A DNA stretch of 15,479 nucleotides from positions 1 to 15,479 of the forward strand of contig CAYYJM010000146.1 in NCBI GenBank assembly GCA_964471755.1, written 5' to 3'. This document shows positions 8,410-15,479 of this stretch, piece after piece; the stretch's first letter is position 1, and the number at the start of each line of letters is the position of its first letter. The translations under genes were made by a program, and so were the position numbers. The notes under the pieces are model-generated. The model made no database searches and was not told the origin of the DNA. It saw only the letters and a list, made by a program, of their open reading frames with translations. Source of the DNA: CAYYJM01 sp964471755 (GTDB lineage: Bacteria > Planctomycetota > Planctomycetia > Gemmatales > Gemmataceae).

Positions 8410-8505
8410 GCCACAAGGTGGCACGCCACTCCGTGGCGTACTTCTGTCTTCCGCGACGGAGTCGCGGGCCACGGAGTTTCGACGCAACGACCGCCAGCAA
8501 GGCGG
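8410..8505. repeat. Cluster of four short GC-rich hairpins (REP-like) upstream of the DUF1501 gene
   Basis: The intergenic stretch 8351-8533 (183 bp) holds a series of perfect inverted repeats. GCCAC-AAG-GTGGC is at 8410-8422. ACGCCAC-TCC-GTGGCGT is at 8423-8439. CCGCGAC-GGA-GTCGCGG is at 8451-8467. CCGCC-AGCAA-GGCGG is at 8491-8505. The loops of the second and third (TCC and GGA) are complementary. In addition ACTCCGTGGC (8428-8437) is the exact reverse complement of GCCACGGAGT (8468-8477), giving an alternative long-range stem that encloses the third hairpin. Candidates are a REP/MITE-like dispersed repeat or a structured leader; copy number in the genome would tell. Confidence 0.65.
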
Positions 8506-8533
8506 CGGCGAAACAACAGGTGGAGGTCCGACC

Positions 8534-9841
8534 ATGACGCGATCCTTCTGTGACGGTCAGACCCGCCGTGACGTACTCCGTCTCGGCATGGCCGGCCTGC
8601 TCGGCTCAACGTGGTCGCTGCCGCGACTGCTCGCCGCGAAGTCGCCGCGAGATGTGTCGCTGATCTACCTCTTTCTGCACGGCGGCCTCAGCACCATCGA
8701 CACGTTCGACCTGAAACCCGACGCACCGGCCGAGTTTCGCGGCGAGTTTCGGCCCATCGCGACGAGCGTGCCAGGAGTGCAGTTCTGCGAACATCTGCCG
8801 CGCGTGGCCCGCACGGCGAAGCACTTCTCGCTGGTGCGATCGTTCCGTCATCGCAACTCCGATCACGGCCCGGCCGATCACTACCTGCTGACCGGCTACT
8901 TCCCGGGAGCCGGCTTCAACCCGAGCATCTCGCCGAACAACACCCGGCCCAGTTTCGGCTCGATCATCGCTCGCAAGCTCGGGCCGCGCGGCTCGGTGCC
9001 GCCGTACGTCTGCCTGCCGAAGCTGCACCCGAGTTGCGGCCCGGCCTACCTCGGCCCCGCGATGGCTCCCTTCGTCATCGACGCCGACCCGAACGCACCG
9101 GACTTCGCCGTGCCGGACATCGTTCCGCCACCGACGATCGCCGCCGAGCGCATCGACGACCGCAAGACGCTCCTGGGCGAACTGGATCGGTTCCAGCGTC
9201 AGGCCGAGGTGACCGCCAATCGCCAGGCCCGGGCGGTGAGTGTCTTTCAGCGCAAGGCATTCGAGCTGTCCACGTCGGCTGCGGCTCGCAAGGCGTTCGA
9301 CATCCACGCCGAGAGCGACAAACTCCGCGACGAGTACGGCCGGCACAACCTGGGTCAGTCGTGCCTGATGGCCCGGCGTCTGGTCGAGGCCGGCGTCCGC
9401 TGCGTGACGATCGATCACAGCAACTGGGACACGCACGACAACAACTTCGCCGTCCTCAAGGGGCAGCTCCTGCCGGCTCTCGATTCGGCCCTGTCCACGC
9501 TGTTCCGCGACCTGGCCGACCGGGGTCTGCTCGACTCGACGCTGGTCATCGTCACCGGCGAGTTCGGCCGGACGCCACGGATCAACAAGAATGCCGGGCG
9601 CGATCACTGGGGGCCGGCGTTCACCGTGGCTCTGGGTGGCGGCGGCATCCAGGGCGGCCGCGTCGTCGGCAAATCGGACAGCCGGGCCGAGCGACCGGCG
9701 ACCGACCCGTACGGCCCCGAGGATCTGGCCGCGACGCTCTGCCGTCTACTCGGCATCGACCCGGAAGAGGAACTGTTCACGCCCGAGGGTCGGCCGGTCA
9801 AGATCGTCAACGACGGGAAGGTGATCCAGGAACTGCTCTGA
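8534..9841 (+). CDS. DUF1501 family protein (sulfatase/phosphatase-like fold) with Tat-type signal
   Basis: 435 residues, normal for the family. The N-terminus has a twin-arginine motif, TRRDVLRLG (10-18), then a hydrophobic stretch to about residue 35, so export in a folded state by Tat is likely. DUF1501 landmarks: LFLHGGLSTIDTFD (46-59), SFRHRNSDHGPADHYLLTGY (103-122), DHSNWDTHDNN (294-304), GEFGRTPRINKNAGRDHW (342-359) and a C-terminal DPYGPEDLAATL. Known: DUF1501 proteins belong to the alkaline-phosphatase/sulfatase-like superfamily and are greatly expanded in planctomycetes, usually beside DUF1549/DUF1553 cytochrome-type partners; their reactions are not established. Here the partner is the PPC-domain protein 18 bp downstream instead. 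The ATG at 8534 is preceded by GGTGGAGG. The Asp, His and Asn residues that would bind metal are present, but no specific substrate can be read from the sequence. Confidence 0.92.
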   Translation: MTRSFCDGQTRRDVLRLGMAGLLGSTWSLPRLLAAKSPRDVSLIYLFLHGGLSTIDTFDLKPDAPAEFRGEFRPIATSVPGVQFCEHLPRVARTAKHFSLVRSFRHRNSDHGPADHYLLTGYFPGAGFNPSISPNNTRPSFGSIIARKLGPRGSVPPYVCLPKLHPSCGPAYLGPAMAPFVIDADPNAPDFAVPDIVPPPTIAAERIDDRKTLLGELDRFQRQAEVTANRQARAVSVFQRKAFELSTSAAARKAFDIHAESDKLRDEYGRHNLGQSCLMARRLVEAGVRCVTIDHSNWDTHDNNFAVLKGQLLPALDSALSTLFRDLADRGLLDSTLVIVTGEFGRTPRINKNAGRDHWGPAFTVALGGGGIQGGRVVGKSDSRAERPATDPYGPEDLAATLCRLLGIDPEEELFTPEGRPVKIVNDGKVIQELL

Positions 9842-9859
9842 GCAAGAACGAGGTCCGCC

Positions 9860-12226
9860 ATGCGATGTCTCGTCGTCCTTTGCGTGGTTCTGGCGATCGC
9901 TGGTGCGGCGCGGGCCAATCCGCCGGTCGCGTCGTACCTGTTCCCGGCCGGCGGTCAGCGCGGCACGACGGTCCACGTCAAGGTCGGCGGCCTCTTTCTC
10001 GGCCAGAAGTGCGGATTCGCCCTCGATGGTCCGGGTGTCGTCGCGTCGGCAGAGGTGAAGTCGATCCCGACGACCTGGTTCGAGGGACCGATGCTACCCC
10101 TGCCCGAATCGCAGCGGCAGGAGGATTATCCGCGTGACCTGGCCGGGACCGTTCGCATCGCGCCGGATGCTCCCCCGGGTCCACGCCGGGGCCATGTCTG
10201 GACCGCCGAGGGCGTTGCGGCCGGGCTCTCGTTCATCGTCGGCGAACTTCCCGAAATCGTCGAGGCGGAGATCGACGGCGACCCGGTCCCCGTGGCGGTG
10301 CCGTTCCCGCTCACGATCAACGGTCGGATCTTCCCGCGCCGGGACGTGGATCGCTGGACGGTCGAGTTGAAGAAGGGCACGACCATCACCGCGTCGATCG
10401 AGGCGGCCCGCTTCGGTTCGCCGCTCGACGCCCGGCTGGAGATCCACGCCCCGGACGGCCGCATGCTGGCCGAGAACGACGACGCCGAAGGCCGTGATCC
10501 GCGTGTTCGGTTCACCGCGCCGATGGATGCCGTCTACACTGTGCAGGTCGATGACAGCACGCTGGGCGGAAGCCAGGCCCACGTCTACCGGCTGACGATC
10601 ACGAATGGGCCGTGGGTCGATGCCGGCTTTCCGCTCGGCGGCCGACGAGGTCAGCCAGTGACCGTGAAGGCCGTGGGCCAGGGACTGCCCGAGAAGGCGA
10701 TCTCGGTCCCCCTTCCCGATGTCGAGGAGCCGGTCCACCTGCCGCTCGTGCCGGGAAGCAATCCGGTGCTGCTCGATCTCGACACGCTCCCGGAGGTGCA
10801 GACCAGCGACAGGGTGGTGTCACCGCCGGTCGTCCTGAATGGCCGAATCGAGGAACCGGGCAGCGTGGGCTCGTGGCGTCTCGAACTGATCAAGGGCCGT
10901 GCGGTGTCGTTCGAGATGCGGGCGGCCCGGCTCGGTTCGCGGTTGCAGGGCGCGATCGAGGTGAAGGACACGAAGGGCAAGAGTCTCGCCAGGGTCGAGG
11001 CGAAGGTCGGCCAGCCGGAGCCGACGTTGACGTTCACGCCGCCAGCCGATGGCGTCTACACGCTGGAAGTGAGCGACCGCTTTCCGAGACGCGGTGGACC
11101 GGACTTCGGCTATCGCGTCCGGGTCACGCCGCCGGAACCGGGCTTCCGCCTCAAGCTGCCCGCCGAGACGCTCAACGTGGAACGCGGCCAGTCGGTCAAG
11201 ATGCGCGTTCAGGTCGAGCGCCTGGGCGGCTTCACGGAGCCGATCGCGATAACAGTCGAGGGCCTGCCACCCGGTGTGTCGGCGGCCTCGGTCCAGATCG
11301 CCAAAGGTGCCGCCACGGCGGACGTGACCCTGACCGCCAGGAGCGATGCGTCCCTCGGCCCCGCAAGGCTTCGACTCGTCGGCACCGCTGGCGAAACGAA
11401 GCGGTCGGTGCCGCTCCTGCTCGGCGTCGCGCTCGCGGTTCCGTTCAAGGTCGTGGCCGACTACGAGATGCGCTGGTCGGCTCGGGGCTCGACGCCGCCC
11501 ATGCCCGCGGGCTCGTCCACCGCGACGTGAAGCCCGAGAACATCCTGATTGGCGCGTCCTCCGACCTCGACGAGGAGCACGTCTACCTCACGGACTTCGG
11601 CGTCGCCAAGCAGGCGCAGACGCGNNNNNNNNNNACGCAACGGCTTCGAGGGGCCGCTGGAGATCCGTCTTGCCGACAGGCAGGCGCGTCACCTTCAGGG
11701 CGTGACCGGGCCGGTGATCACGATTCCGCCGGGCCAGGATCGCTTCGAGTATGCCATCCAGCTCGCCCCGGACATGGAAATCGGCCGGACTTGCCGTGTG
11801 TGCATCATGGCCACCGGCAAGGTCAAGGACGCCGGTCGGGAACAGGAGGTCCGCTACAGCCAGACGGGGCAGAACGATCAAATCGTGACCGTGGTCGAGA
11901 CGGGCCGCCTCGGCCTGGAAGCCGGCGCCGCCGCGATCGAAGCTCGACCAGGGGAGACCGTCGCGGTGCCGGTGAAGGTCGTCCGGGCTCGCGATCTGCC
12001 TGGGGCGGTAGCGGTGGCGCTTGTGGTGCCGACTCACCTCCACGGCGTCACGGCCGAGTCGATCGTCATCCCGGCGAACGCCGACAGCGCGACGATCCGC
12101 CTCCATTTCACGGCCGAGGCGAACGGGCCGTTCAACATGCCAGTCCTGCTTCGCGCTCGTCACGAGGGGCGCGACGGTATCACCCTGGCCGAGGCACGGC
12201 TGGAGATCCTCCCGGTGTCGAGGTGA
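9860..12226 (+). CDS. Exported PPC-domain protein, broken by a kinase segment and an assembly gap
   Basis: The ATG at 9860 follows CGAGGT at 6-base spacing. The signal peptide MRCLVVLCVVLAIAGAARA is cleaved after ARA-19. Residues ~21-130 are a TIG/IPT-like start (SYLFPAGGQRG). Residues ~133-248 form a PPC domain (NGRIFPRRDVDRWTVEL), ~250-312 a second TIG-like part, ~318-422 a second PPC (NGRIEEPGSVGSWRLEL) and ~427-512 an Ig/NEW3-like domain (VEGLPPGVSA). The frame stays homologous to VPFKVVADYEMRWSARG (ending ~11488), then enters foreign kinase sequence and hits a stop at 11528-11530. After the gap the same frame resumes at 11636 with RNGFEGPLEIRLADRQARHL and continues to TGA at 12224-12226. 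In relatives, as I remember them, only about ten residues separate these two parts. The real gene is therefore probably intact and the break an assembly error. It is probably co-transcribed with DUF1501; function unknown. Confidence 0.8.
11476..11624 (+). other. Foreign Ser/Thr kinase catalytic-loop fragment, probable assembly chimera
   Basis: Frame 1 reads SGLDAAHARGLVHRDVKPEN then ILI, a short linker, and HVYLTDFGVAKQAQTR, ending at the N run. This is an unmistakable kinase catalytic loop (HRDVKPEN) and DFG segment. It sits in a different frame inside the PPC gene and lacks both its N-lobe and the rest of its C-lobe. It differs from the kinase at the window start (DFG versus DFN, HVYLTDFG versus PMLLDFN), so it is not a copy of it. 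The HVYLTDFG wording resembles kinases of soil actinobacteria such as Thermoleophilia, from memory. The left junction lies at about 11476-11491, where both readings are acceptable. Confidence 0.75.
11625..11634. other. Assembly gap (10 N) next to the kinase fragment
   Basis: Ten consecutive N directly after the kinase fragment and just before the PPC gene resumes at 11636. It has the same arbitrary length as the gap at 5487. Confidence 0.98.
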
Positions 12227-12257
12227 AGGAGGACTGGGCTGGAATTCGCCGAGTTGC

Positions 12258-12287
12258 TTGCATTCCCCTGGCATCGACGCTTACACT
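12258..12287 (+). promoter_or_regulatory. Candidate promoter upstream of the 41-residue-repeat gene
   Basis: The 94-bp intergenic stretch holds TTGCAT (12258-12263), an 18-base spacer, and TACACT (12282-12287), followed by GGG. The TACACTGGG nonamer is identical to that upstream of the gene at 5713. The element ends 33 bases before the ATG at 12321. The match is by eye and partial. Confidence 0.4.
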
Positions 12288-12320
12288 GGGACCAGACATC
12301 CCGACCAAGGAAGCTCACTC

Positions 12321-14333
12321 ATGCGTCCGGTGCTGCTCTCACTACTCGTGGTTTTGCTGGTCGCCCTTGGGGCCAGGGGCCAGGAGTCGCCGTCCGCCGA
12401 GGCTCTCGTCCAGCGACTCGGCGATCCGGAGCCGGCCGTTCGTGAGGCCGCCGCCGTCGCTCTGCGCAAGCTGGACCGGGCGGCCATCGTCCATCTCGAA
12501 GCGGGCCTCAAGAGCCCCGATGCCGAGATCCGCCGCGTGTGTGCCGACCTGCTGGAGGCGATCCGAACCGATCGCGGGCCGCGCGTCGAGGCGTTCCTGG
12601 CTGGCACCGACCCGAAGGACGAGCCGTTCCCTGGCTGGGCGGCGTTCAAGGAACGAGCCGGGGACGATCGCGTCGCCCGACTGGCCTACTACGAGATGTA
12701 CCAGCGCGACCGGGCCCTGTTCGAGAAGCTCCAGAAGAACCCCAAACAGGTGGCGGGCCAGGCAGCCGAGCTGTGTACGGCACTCTGGGGTCGTGGTGGG
12801 CGTCCACGCCAGGGCCAGACTCGGGCCGACCATGTCTACATGGCCCTGCTGGCGGCGAGCCTGGAGCCGAAACTCGAACAGACTGCCTTCAATGCCTTCA
12901 CGACGATGCTCTACCAGCCAGACGTCCGCGAACTGATTGCGGCCGACCTGGTGGCACGCCGGCTGGCGACGTGTGTGCTGACCGCGCGGGCCGACGACGA
13001 TCCGAATCAGTTGCTCCAGACGGCCTATCTGGCGAACAATCTGCGGCTGACCGAGTACATCCACGCGACCCTGCACCCGGCCGCGATCAAGGCGATCGAG
13101 TCGCTCGGCGAGAAGCCCGATCCGAACAAGGTGAACCAGCTCGTTCAACTGGCCCAGGCGGCCGGGCTCAAGCAGGTGCTCCTGCCCCGGTTGGCGCCAG
13201 CAGTGCGTCGCCTGGCCGAGACGGCCGCCAGGGCGGTCGAGGACGGCACCGCCTTCAGCAATACCAACGTCTTCTATCAGGCGACGTACACCTGCCAGAC
13301 GCTTCAGTTGACGGACATCCGCGACGAGATCCTCAAGCCGGCCGTCCTGAAGTTGGTGCAAAAGACCAGCGAGAGACCCAGCGATCCGAACAGCTTCTAC
13401 CAGGCGATCAACCTGGCTCGCAACCTGCAACTCGATGCCGAGATGACGCAGGCGCTGCAACCGGCGGTCTGTCGGCTGATCGCCGAGGCGGCCGAGCATC
13501 CCGAGGACGACAACCGCTTCAACACGGCCCTGAACCTGGCCCGCATGCTGAACCTGAATGAGGCGATTGATGGGGCGCTCCGACCAGCAGCCCGAAGGCG
13601 CGTCCTGGCCGTGATCGAGCAACCGGGCAACATCGGCCGACTGTCGCAGGTGATCTACCAGGCTCGCAGTCTTGAACTGGGCGACCTGGTCGAGGACACG
13701 CTCAAGCCGGTCTTCGCCCGGCAGGCGAAGGCTCTGCTGGAGAAGCCCGATTTCAGTCAGATCCAGCAGTGCTACTACCTGGCCCAGAACCTGGGCGGCA
13801 ACACGATCATCGAGGACACGATCAAGCCGGCTCTCCGCAAGCTGTTGAAGGACTCCGCCGCGAAGACGAATAACGCCTCGACGCTGCAACAGGAATTCTC
13901 CCTGGCCAAGCAGATGGGCCTGGCCGTCGAGGCGCTGCCGGTCGCGCGCAAGGCGGCCCTGATGAAGGGGCTGGCCGGCTACGCTCGCGGTCAGGCCATC
14001 CTGACGGTGATCGAGTTCGGCAAGCCGGAGGACCTCGCCGCCCTGGAACCGCTGCTGACCGACACCACGACCATCGGCAACATGGGTGTCAATCGATTGA
14101 CACTCAAGGCCGAGGTGCGCGACGTGGTCCTGGGTGGGCTCGTCTTCAAGGCCGGCAAGCAGCTCGGCGATTTCGGCTTCCCGTACTACAAGATCATCCC
14201 ACAGATGCGGCCGTTCGACACGGCCCCGTCGAGCCTCGGTTTTGCCAACAACGAGGAACGCCAGGCCGTCATGAAGAAGTGGGAGAAGCTCAAGGCCGAG
14301 ATGAAGAACGAGAAACCGGAGGGGCAGCCGTGA
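12321..14333 (+). CDS. Exported HEAT-like protein with about seven tandem 41-residue helical repeats
   Basis: 670 residues. The ATG at 12321 has AAGGA (12307-12311) at good spacing and begins a signal peptide (MRPVLLSLLVVLLVALGARG); the open frame upstream of it lacks these and overlaps the PPC gene. Residues ~26-82 form HEAT-like helices (LGDPEPAVREAAAVAL). A segment with PGWAAFK (104-110) follows. Residues ~225-545 are a solenoid: the motif L-[KRQHA]-P-[AV] recurs with its Pro at 253, 293, 340, 381, 422, 463 and 503, a spacing of 40-41 except once 47. Each unit also carries a Q/N-A-x-x-L-A-x-x-L-x-L pattern, as in YQAINLARNLQL and NTALNLARMLNL. The C-terminus (555-657) has FGFPYYKIIPQ and a final KKWEKL. 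I do not recognise the repeat as a named family. The next gene shares the N- and C-terminal parts but lacks the solenoid. Likely a periplasmic scaffold or binding protein (inference). Confidence 0.88.
   Translation: MRPVLLSLLVVLLVALGARGQESPSAEALVQRLGDPEPAVREAAAVALRKLDRAAIVHLEAGLKSPDAEIRRVCADLLEAIRTDRGPRVEAFLAGTDPKDEPFPGWAAFKERAGDDRVARLAYYEMYQRDRALFEKLQKNPKQVAGQAAELCTALWGRGGRPRQGQTRADHVYMALLAASLEPKLEQTAFNAFTTMLYQPDVRELIAADLVARRLATCVLTARADDDPNQLLQTAYLANNLRLTEYIHATLHPAAIKAIESLGEKPDPNKVNQLVQLAQAAGLKQVLLPRLAPAVRRLAETAARAVEDGTAFSNTNVFYQATYTCQTLQLTDIRDEILKPAVLKLVQKTSERPSDPNSFYQAINLARNLQLDAEMTQALQPAVCRLIAEAAEHPEDDNRFNTALNLARMLNLNEAIDGALRPAARRRVLAVIEQPGNIGRLSQVIYQARSLELGDLVEDTLKPVFARQAKALLEKPDFSQIQQCYYLAQNLGGNTIIEDTIKPALRKLLKDSAAKTNNASTLQQEFSLAKQMGLAVEALPVARKAALMKGLAGYARGQAILTVIEFGKPEDLAALEPLLTDTTTIGNMGVNRLTLKAEVRDVVLGGLVFKAGKQLGDFGFPYYKIIPQMRPFDTAPSSLGFANNEERQAVMKKWEKLKAEMKNEKPEGQP
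14318..14333 (+). promoter_or_regulatory. Ribosome binding site and GTGA stop-start overlap between the HEAT-like paralogues
   Basis: GGAGGGG (14318-14324) lies 5 bases before GTG at 14330-14332. The TGA stop of the upstream gene is at 14331-14333, so the genes overlap by four bases, GTGA. This decides the start of the downstream gene and suggests coupled translation. Confidence 0.75.
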
Positions 14334-15439
14334 CGTTCGCCGCATTGCTCCTGACCCTGGTGCCGCTCGCTGCGGACGCTCCATCGCCCGACCCGGCGGC
14401 GCTCATTCGCCGGCTGGGCGATCCCGCGTTCGAGGTGCGCGAGGCCGCCAACCAGGCGCTGCGGGCCCTCGGCCTGGCGGCCGAACCGGCCCTCGAAGCC
14501 GGCACGCACGACGCCGATGTCGAGGTTCGGGCCCAGTGCTTTCGCCTGCTCACCCAGGTCCGCGAGGCCGACCGCAAGGCTCGCATCCAGACTTTCCTCG
14601 ACGATGCCGACGATCGCTCGATGACCGCTCTGCCCGGCTGGGAACGCTTCCGTTCGGTGGTCGGCCCGACGGCGACGCGCAAGCTCTTCGCCGGCATCTA
14701 CTCGGCCGATCCGACGTTCCTCGACGTGTCGGCGAAGGAGCCGAAGAAGGCCGGGGCCCTGGTCGCCGAACGGGCGAAGTCCCTGGCGGCGGAGTTCCTT
14801 CAGCCGCAGCGTGACCGCGCGGCCTTGACGACACTGCCGGCCCTGCTCCTGGTCGCGAGCGATCCGCGGGTGACCGTCGAGCCGGGCACGCTGAACGCCC
14901 TGTATTCCGGGCTCAACATCCTGGCTCATCGCGAGGCGCTGCGCAACGCCTTCCTGGCGGACCCGGGTCGGGCTCCGCTGGTGCTGGCGGTCCTGCAACG
15001 GGGCAGCGAGGCGGTCCATCGCGTGACGCTGCCTCTGGCCGGTGAACTCGAGTTGACCGGTGCCCGTGAATGGGGCCAGCGGCTGGCGACGACTCTGACG
15101 ATTCCGGCTGCCACCCGCGCCCTGGCGATCCTGATGCTCGCTCGCCTGGGCGACCCGGCCGACGTGGCGATGCTCTCGCCGTTGCTGAGTGATCGGACGG
15201 CGGTCGGATCGATAACCCTGGGGCCGATCAAGCTGAACGCCGAGCTGGCGGACGTGGCTCTAGCAGCGATCCTGCACCTGAAGGGCGAATCGCTGGCCGA
15301 GTACGGCTTCCCGTATTTCCAGGCGGTGCCGGGGCTCAAGACGCTGCCGTCAGCCGAGCGACTCGGCTTTACCGACACGGCGAGCCGAACGGCGGCGTTC
15401 AAGAAATGGCAGGACGCCATCGGCCGTGTCAGGCCCTGA
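14330..15439 (+). CDS. Exported HEAT-like protein, short paralogue of the upstream repeat protein
   Basis: 369 residues from the GTG at 14330. The N-terminus is hydrophobic (residues 2-16, FAALLLTLVPLAADA) and looks like a signal peptide, though it lacks a basic start. Residues ~22-78 are HEAT-like (LIRRLGDPAFEVREAANQAL), matching the upstream protein (LVQRLGDPEPAVREAAAVAL). Shared landmarks continue: LPGWERF (101-107) against FPGWAAF, then KEPKKA against KNPKQV. The C-terminal ~100 residues also match: LSPLLSDRTAVG, YGFPYFQAVPG, LGFTDTASR and FKKWQDAI against LEPLLTDTTTIG, FGFPYYKIIPQ, LGFANNEER and MKKWEKLK. The middle (~165-260) is helical but has no 41-residue repeats. Overlap by GTGA with the upstream gene means equal expression is likely, so the two products may form a pair in the periplasm (inference). 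No catalytic motif seen; function unknown. Confidence 0.88.
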   Translation: MTFAALLLTLVPLAADAPSPDPAALIRRLGDPAFEVREAANQALRALGLAAEPALEAGTHDADVEVRAQCFRLLTQVREADRKARIQTFLDDADDRSMTALPGWERFRSVVGPTATRKLFAGIYSADPTFLDVSAKEPKKAGALVAERAKSLAAEFLQPQRDRAALTTLPALLLVASDPRVTVEPGTLNALYSGLNILAHREALRNAFLADPGRAPLVLAVLQRGSEAVHRVTLPLAGELELTGAREWGQRLATTLTIPAATRALAILMLARLGDPADVAMLSPLLSDRTAVGSITLGPIKLNAELADVALAAILHLKGESLAEYGFPYFQAVPGLKTLPSAERLGFTDTASRTAAFKKWQDAIGRVRP

Positions 15440-15450
15440 CACGTCAGGGC
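15433..15450 (+). terminator. Hairpin overlapping the stop codon of the last gene, possible weak terminator
   Basis: GCCCTGA (15433-15439) pairs with TCAGGGC (15444-15450) around the 4-base loop CACG. The stop codon is in the left arm. No T-run follows, so intrinsic termination is uncertain. The last 40 bases (15440-15479) show nothing else I can support. Confidence 0.35.
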
Positions 15451-15479
15451 TGTCTGTCAGAGCCGCGCACGCAGCGAGC

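Noticed and set aside
8351..8533. CRISPR array or small RNA in the hairpin-rich intergenic stretch
   Set aside because: The hairpins differ in sequence and are not evenly spaced direct repeats; no repeat-spacer pattern and no clear promoter-terminator pair for a small RNA.
8606..10137. Long alternative frames over the DUF1501 gene on both strands
   Set aside because: Arg/Pro-rich shadow reading with no recognisable motif; DUF1501 motifs in the real frame are unambiguous.
12021..12320. Upstream extension of the repeat gene
   Set aside because: The extension overlaps the end of the PPC gene, is Arg/Ser-rich, and would bury the clear signal peptide that starts at the ATG at 12321.
10612..12936. 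774-codon + strand open frame across the PPC gene, kinase fragment and gap
   Set aside because: It joins out-of-frame PPC sequence, the kinase fragment and the N run; only the part at ~11476-11624 is protein-like. Not a kinase gene.
12342..14384. 680-codon open frame on the minus strand opposite the repeat gene
   Set aside because: Exact antisense of the signal-peptide/HEAT/solenoid gene. Its apparent repeats mirror the 41-residue repeats of the + strand, and it has no own ribosome binding site or domain.
1..15479. tRNA, rRNA, transposase, integrase, toxin-antitoxin or phage-defence genes
   Set aside because: I looked for these by eye on both strands and saw none; all sizeable coding regions are accounted for by the genes listed.

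Overview
The window looks like a piece of a planctomycete genome, most likely a Gemmataceae-type member of Planctomycetota. The sequence is GC-rich with strong third-position G/C bias. The gene families are planctomycete hallmarks: a Ser/Thr kinase with a membrane anchor and TPR tail, an N-terminal LExLExRxxP extracellular motif, a DUF1501 protein followed by a PPC-domain protein, and a tandem Ig-like/CAP protein. The placement rests on remembered family distributions, not a database search. All ten genes I support are on the + strand. Two runs of exactly 10 N (5487-5496 and 11625-11634) are scaffold gaps, so this is a draft assembly, possibly metagenomic.

Layout. (1) Positions 2-2227: a kinase cut off at the window edge, with a transmembrane segment and TPR repeats. 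It overlaps by GTGA with (2) 2224-3402, a GAF-like/HD-GYP protein; together they look like a signalling pair. (3) 3451-5648: a secreted planctomycete protein with a degenerate metzincin-like domain and PPC-like domains. It is interrupted by the first gap, and its true C-terminus lies in another frame after the gap. (4) 5713-7395: a secreted protein made of two Ig-like plus CAP units, followed 10 bp later by (5) 7406-8350, a complete HDAC-family deacetylase. (6) 8351-8533: intergenic, holding a cluster of short GC-rich hairpins. (7) 8534-9841: a DUF1501 protein with a twin-arginine signal, followed 18 bp later by (8) 9860-12226, an exported PPC-domain protein. That gene is broken by about 150 bp of an unrelated Ser/Thr kinase plus the second gap, which I read as an assembly chimera. 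(9) 12321-14333 and (10) 14330-15439: two exported HEAT-like paralogues, again overlapping by GTGA. The first carries an insert of about seven 41-residue helical repeats that I cannot assign to a named family.

How the genes may work together (inference). Genes 1-2 would sense and relay signals at the membrane. Genes 3, 4, 7, 8, 9 and 10 all carry export signals and would act in the periplasm or outside the cell. Nothing here forms a recognised defence, mobile or biosynthetic system. The most distinctive items are the 41-residue repeat protein with its coupled paralogue, the hairpin cluster upstream of DUF1501, a hairpin that could hide the ribosome binding site of the CAP gene, and the chimeric kinase segment inside the PPC gene.
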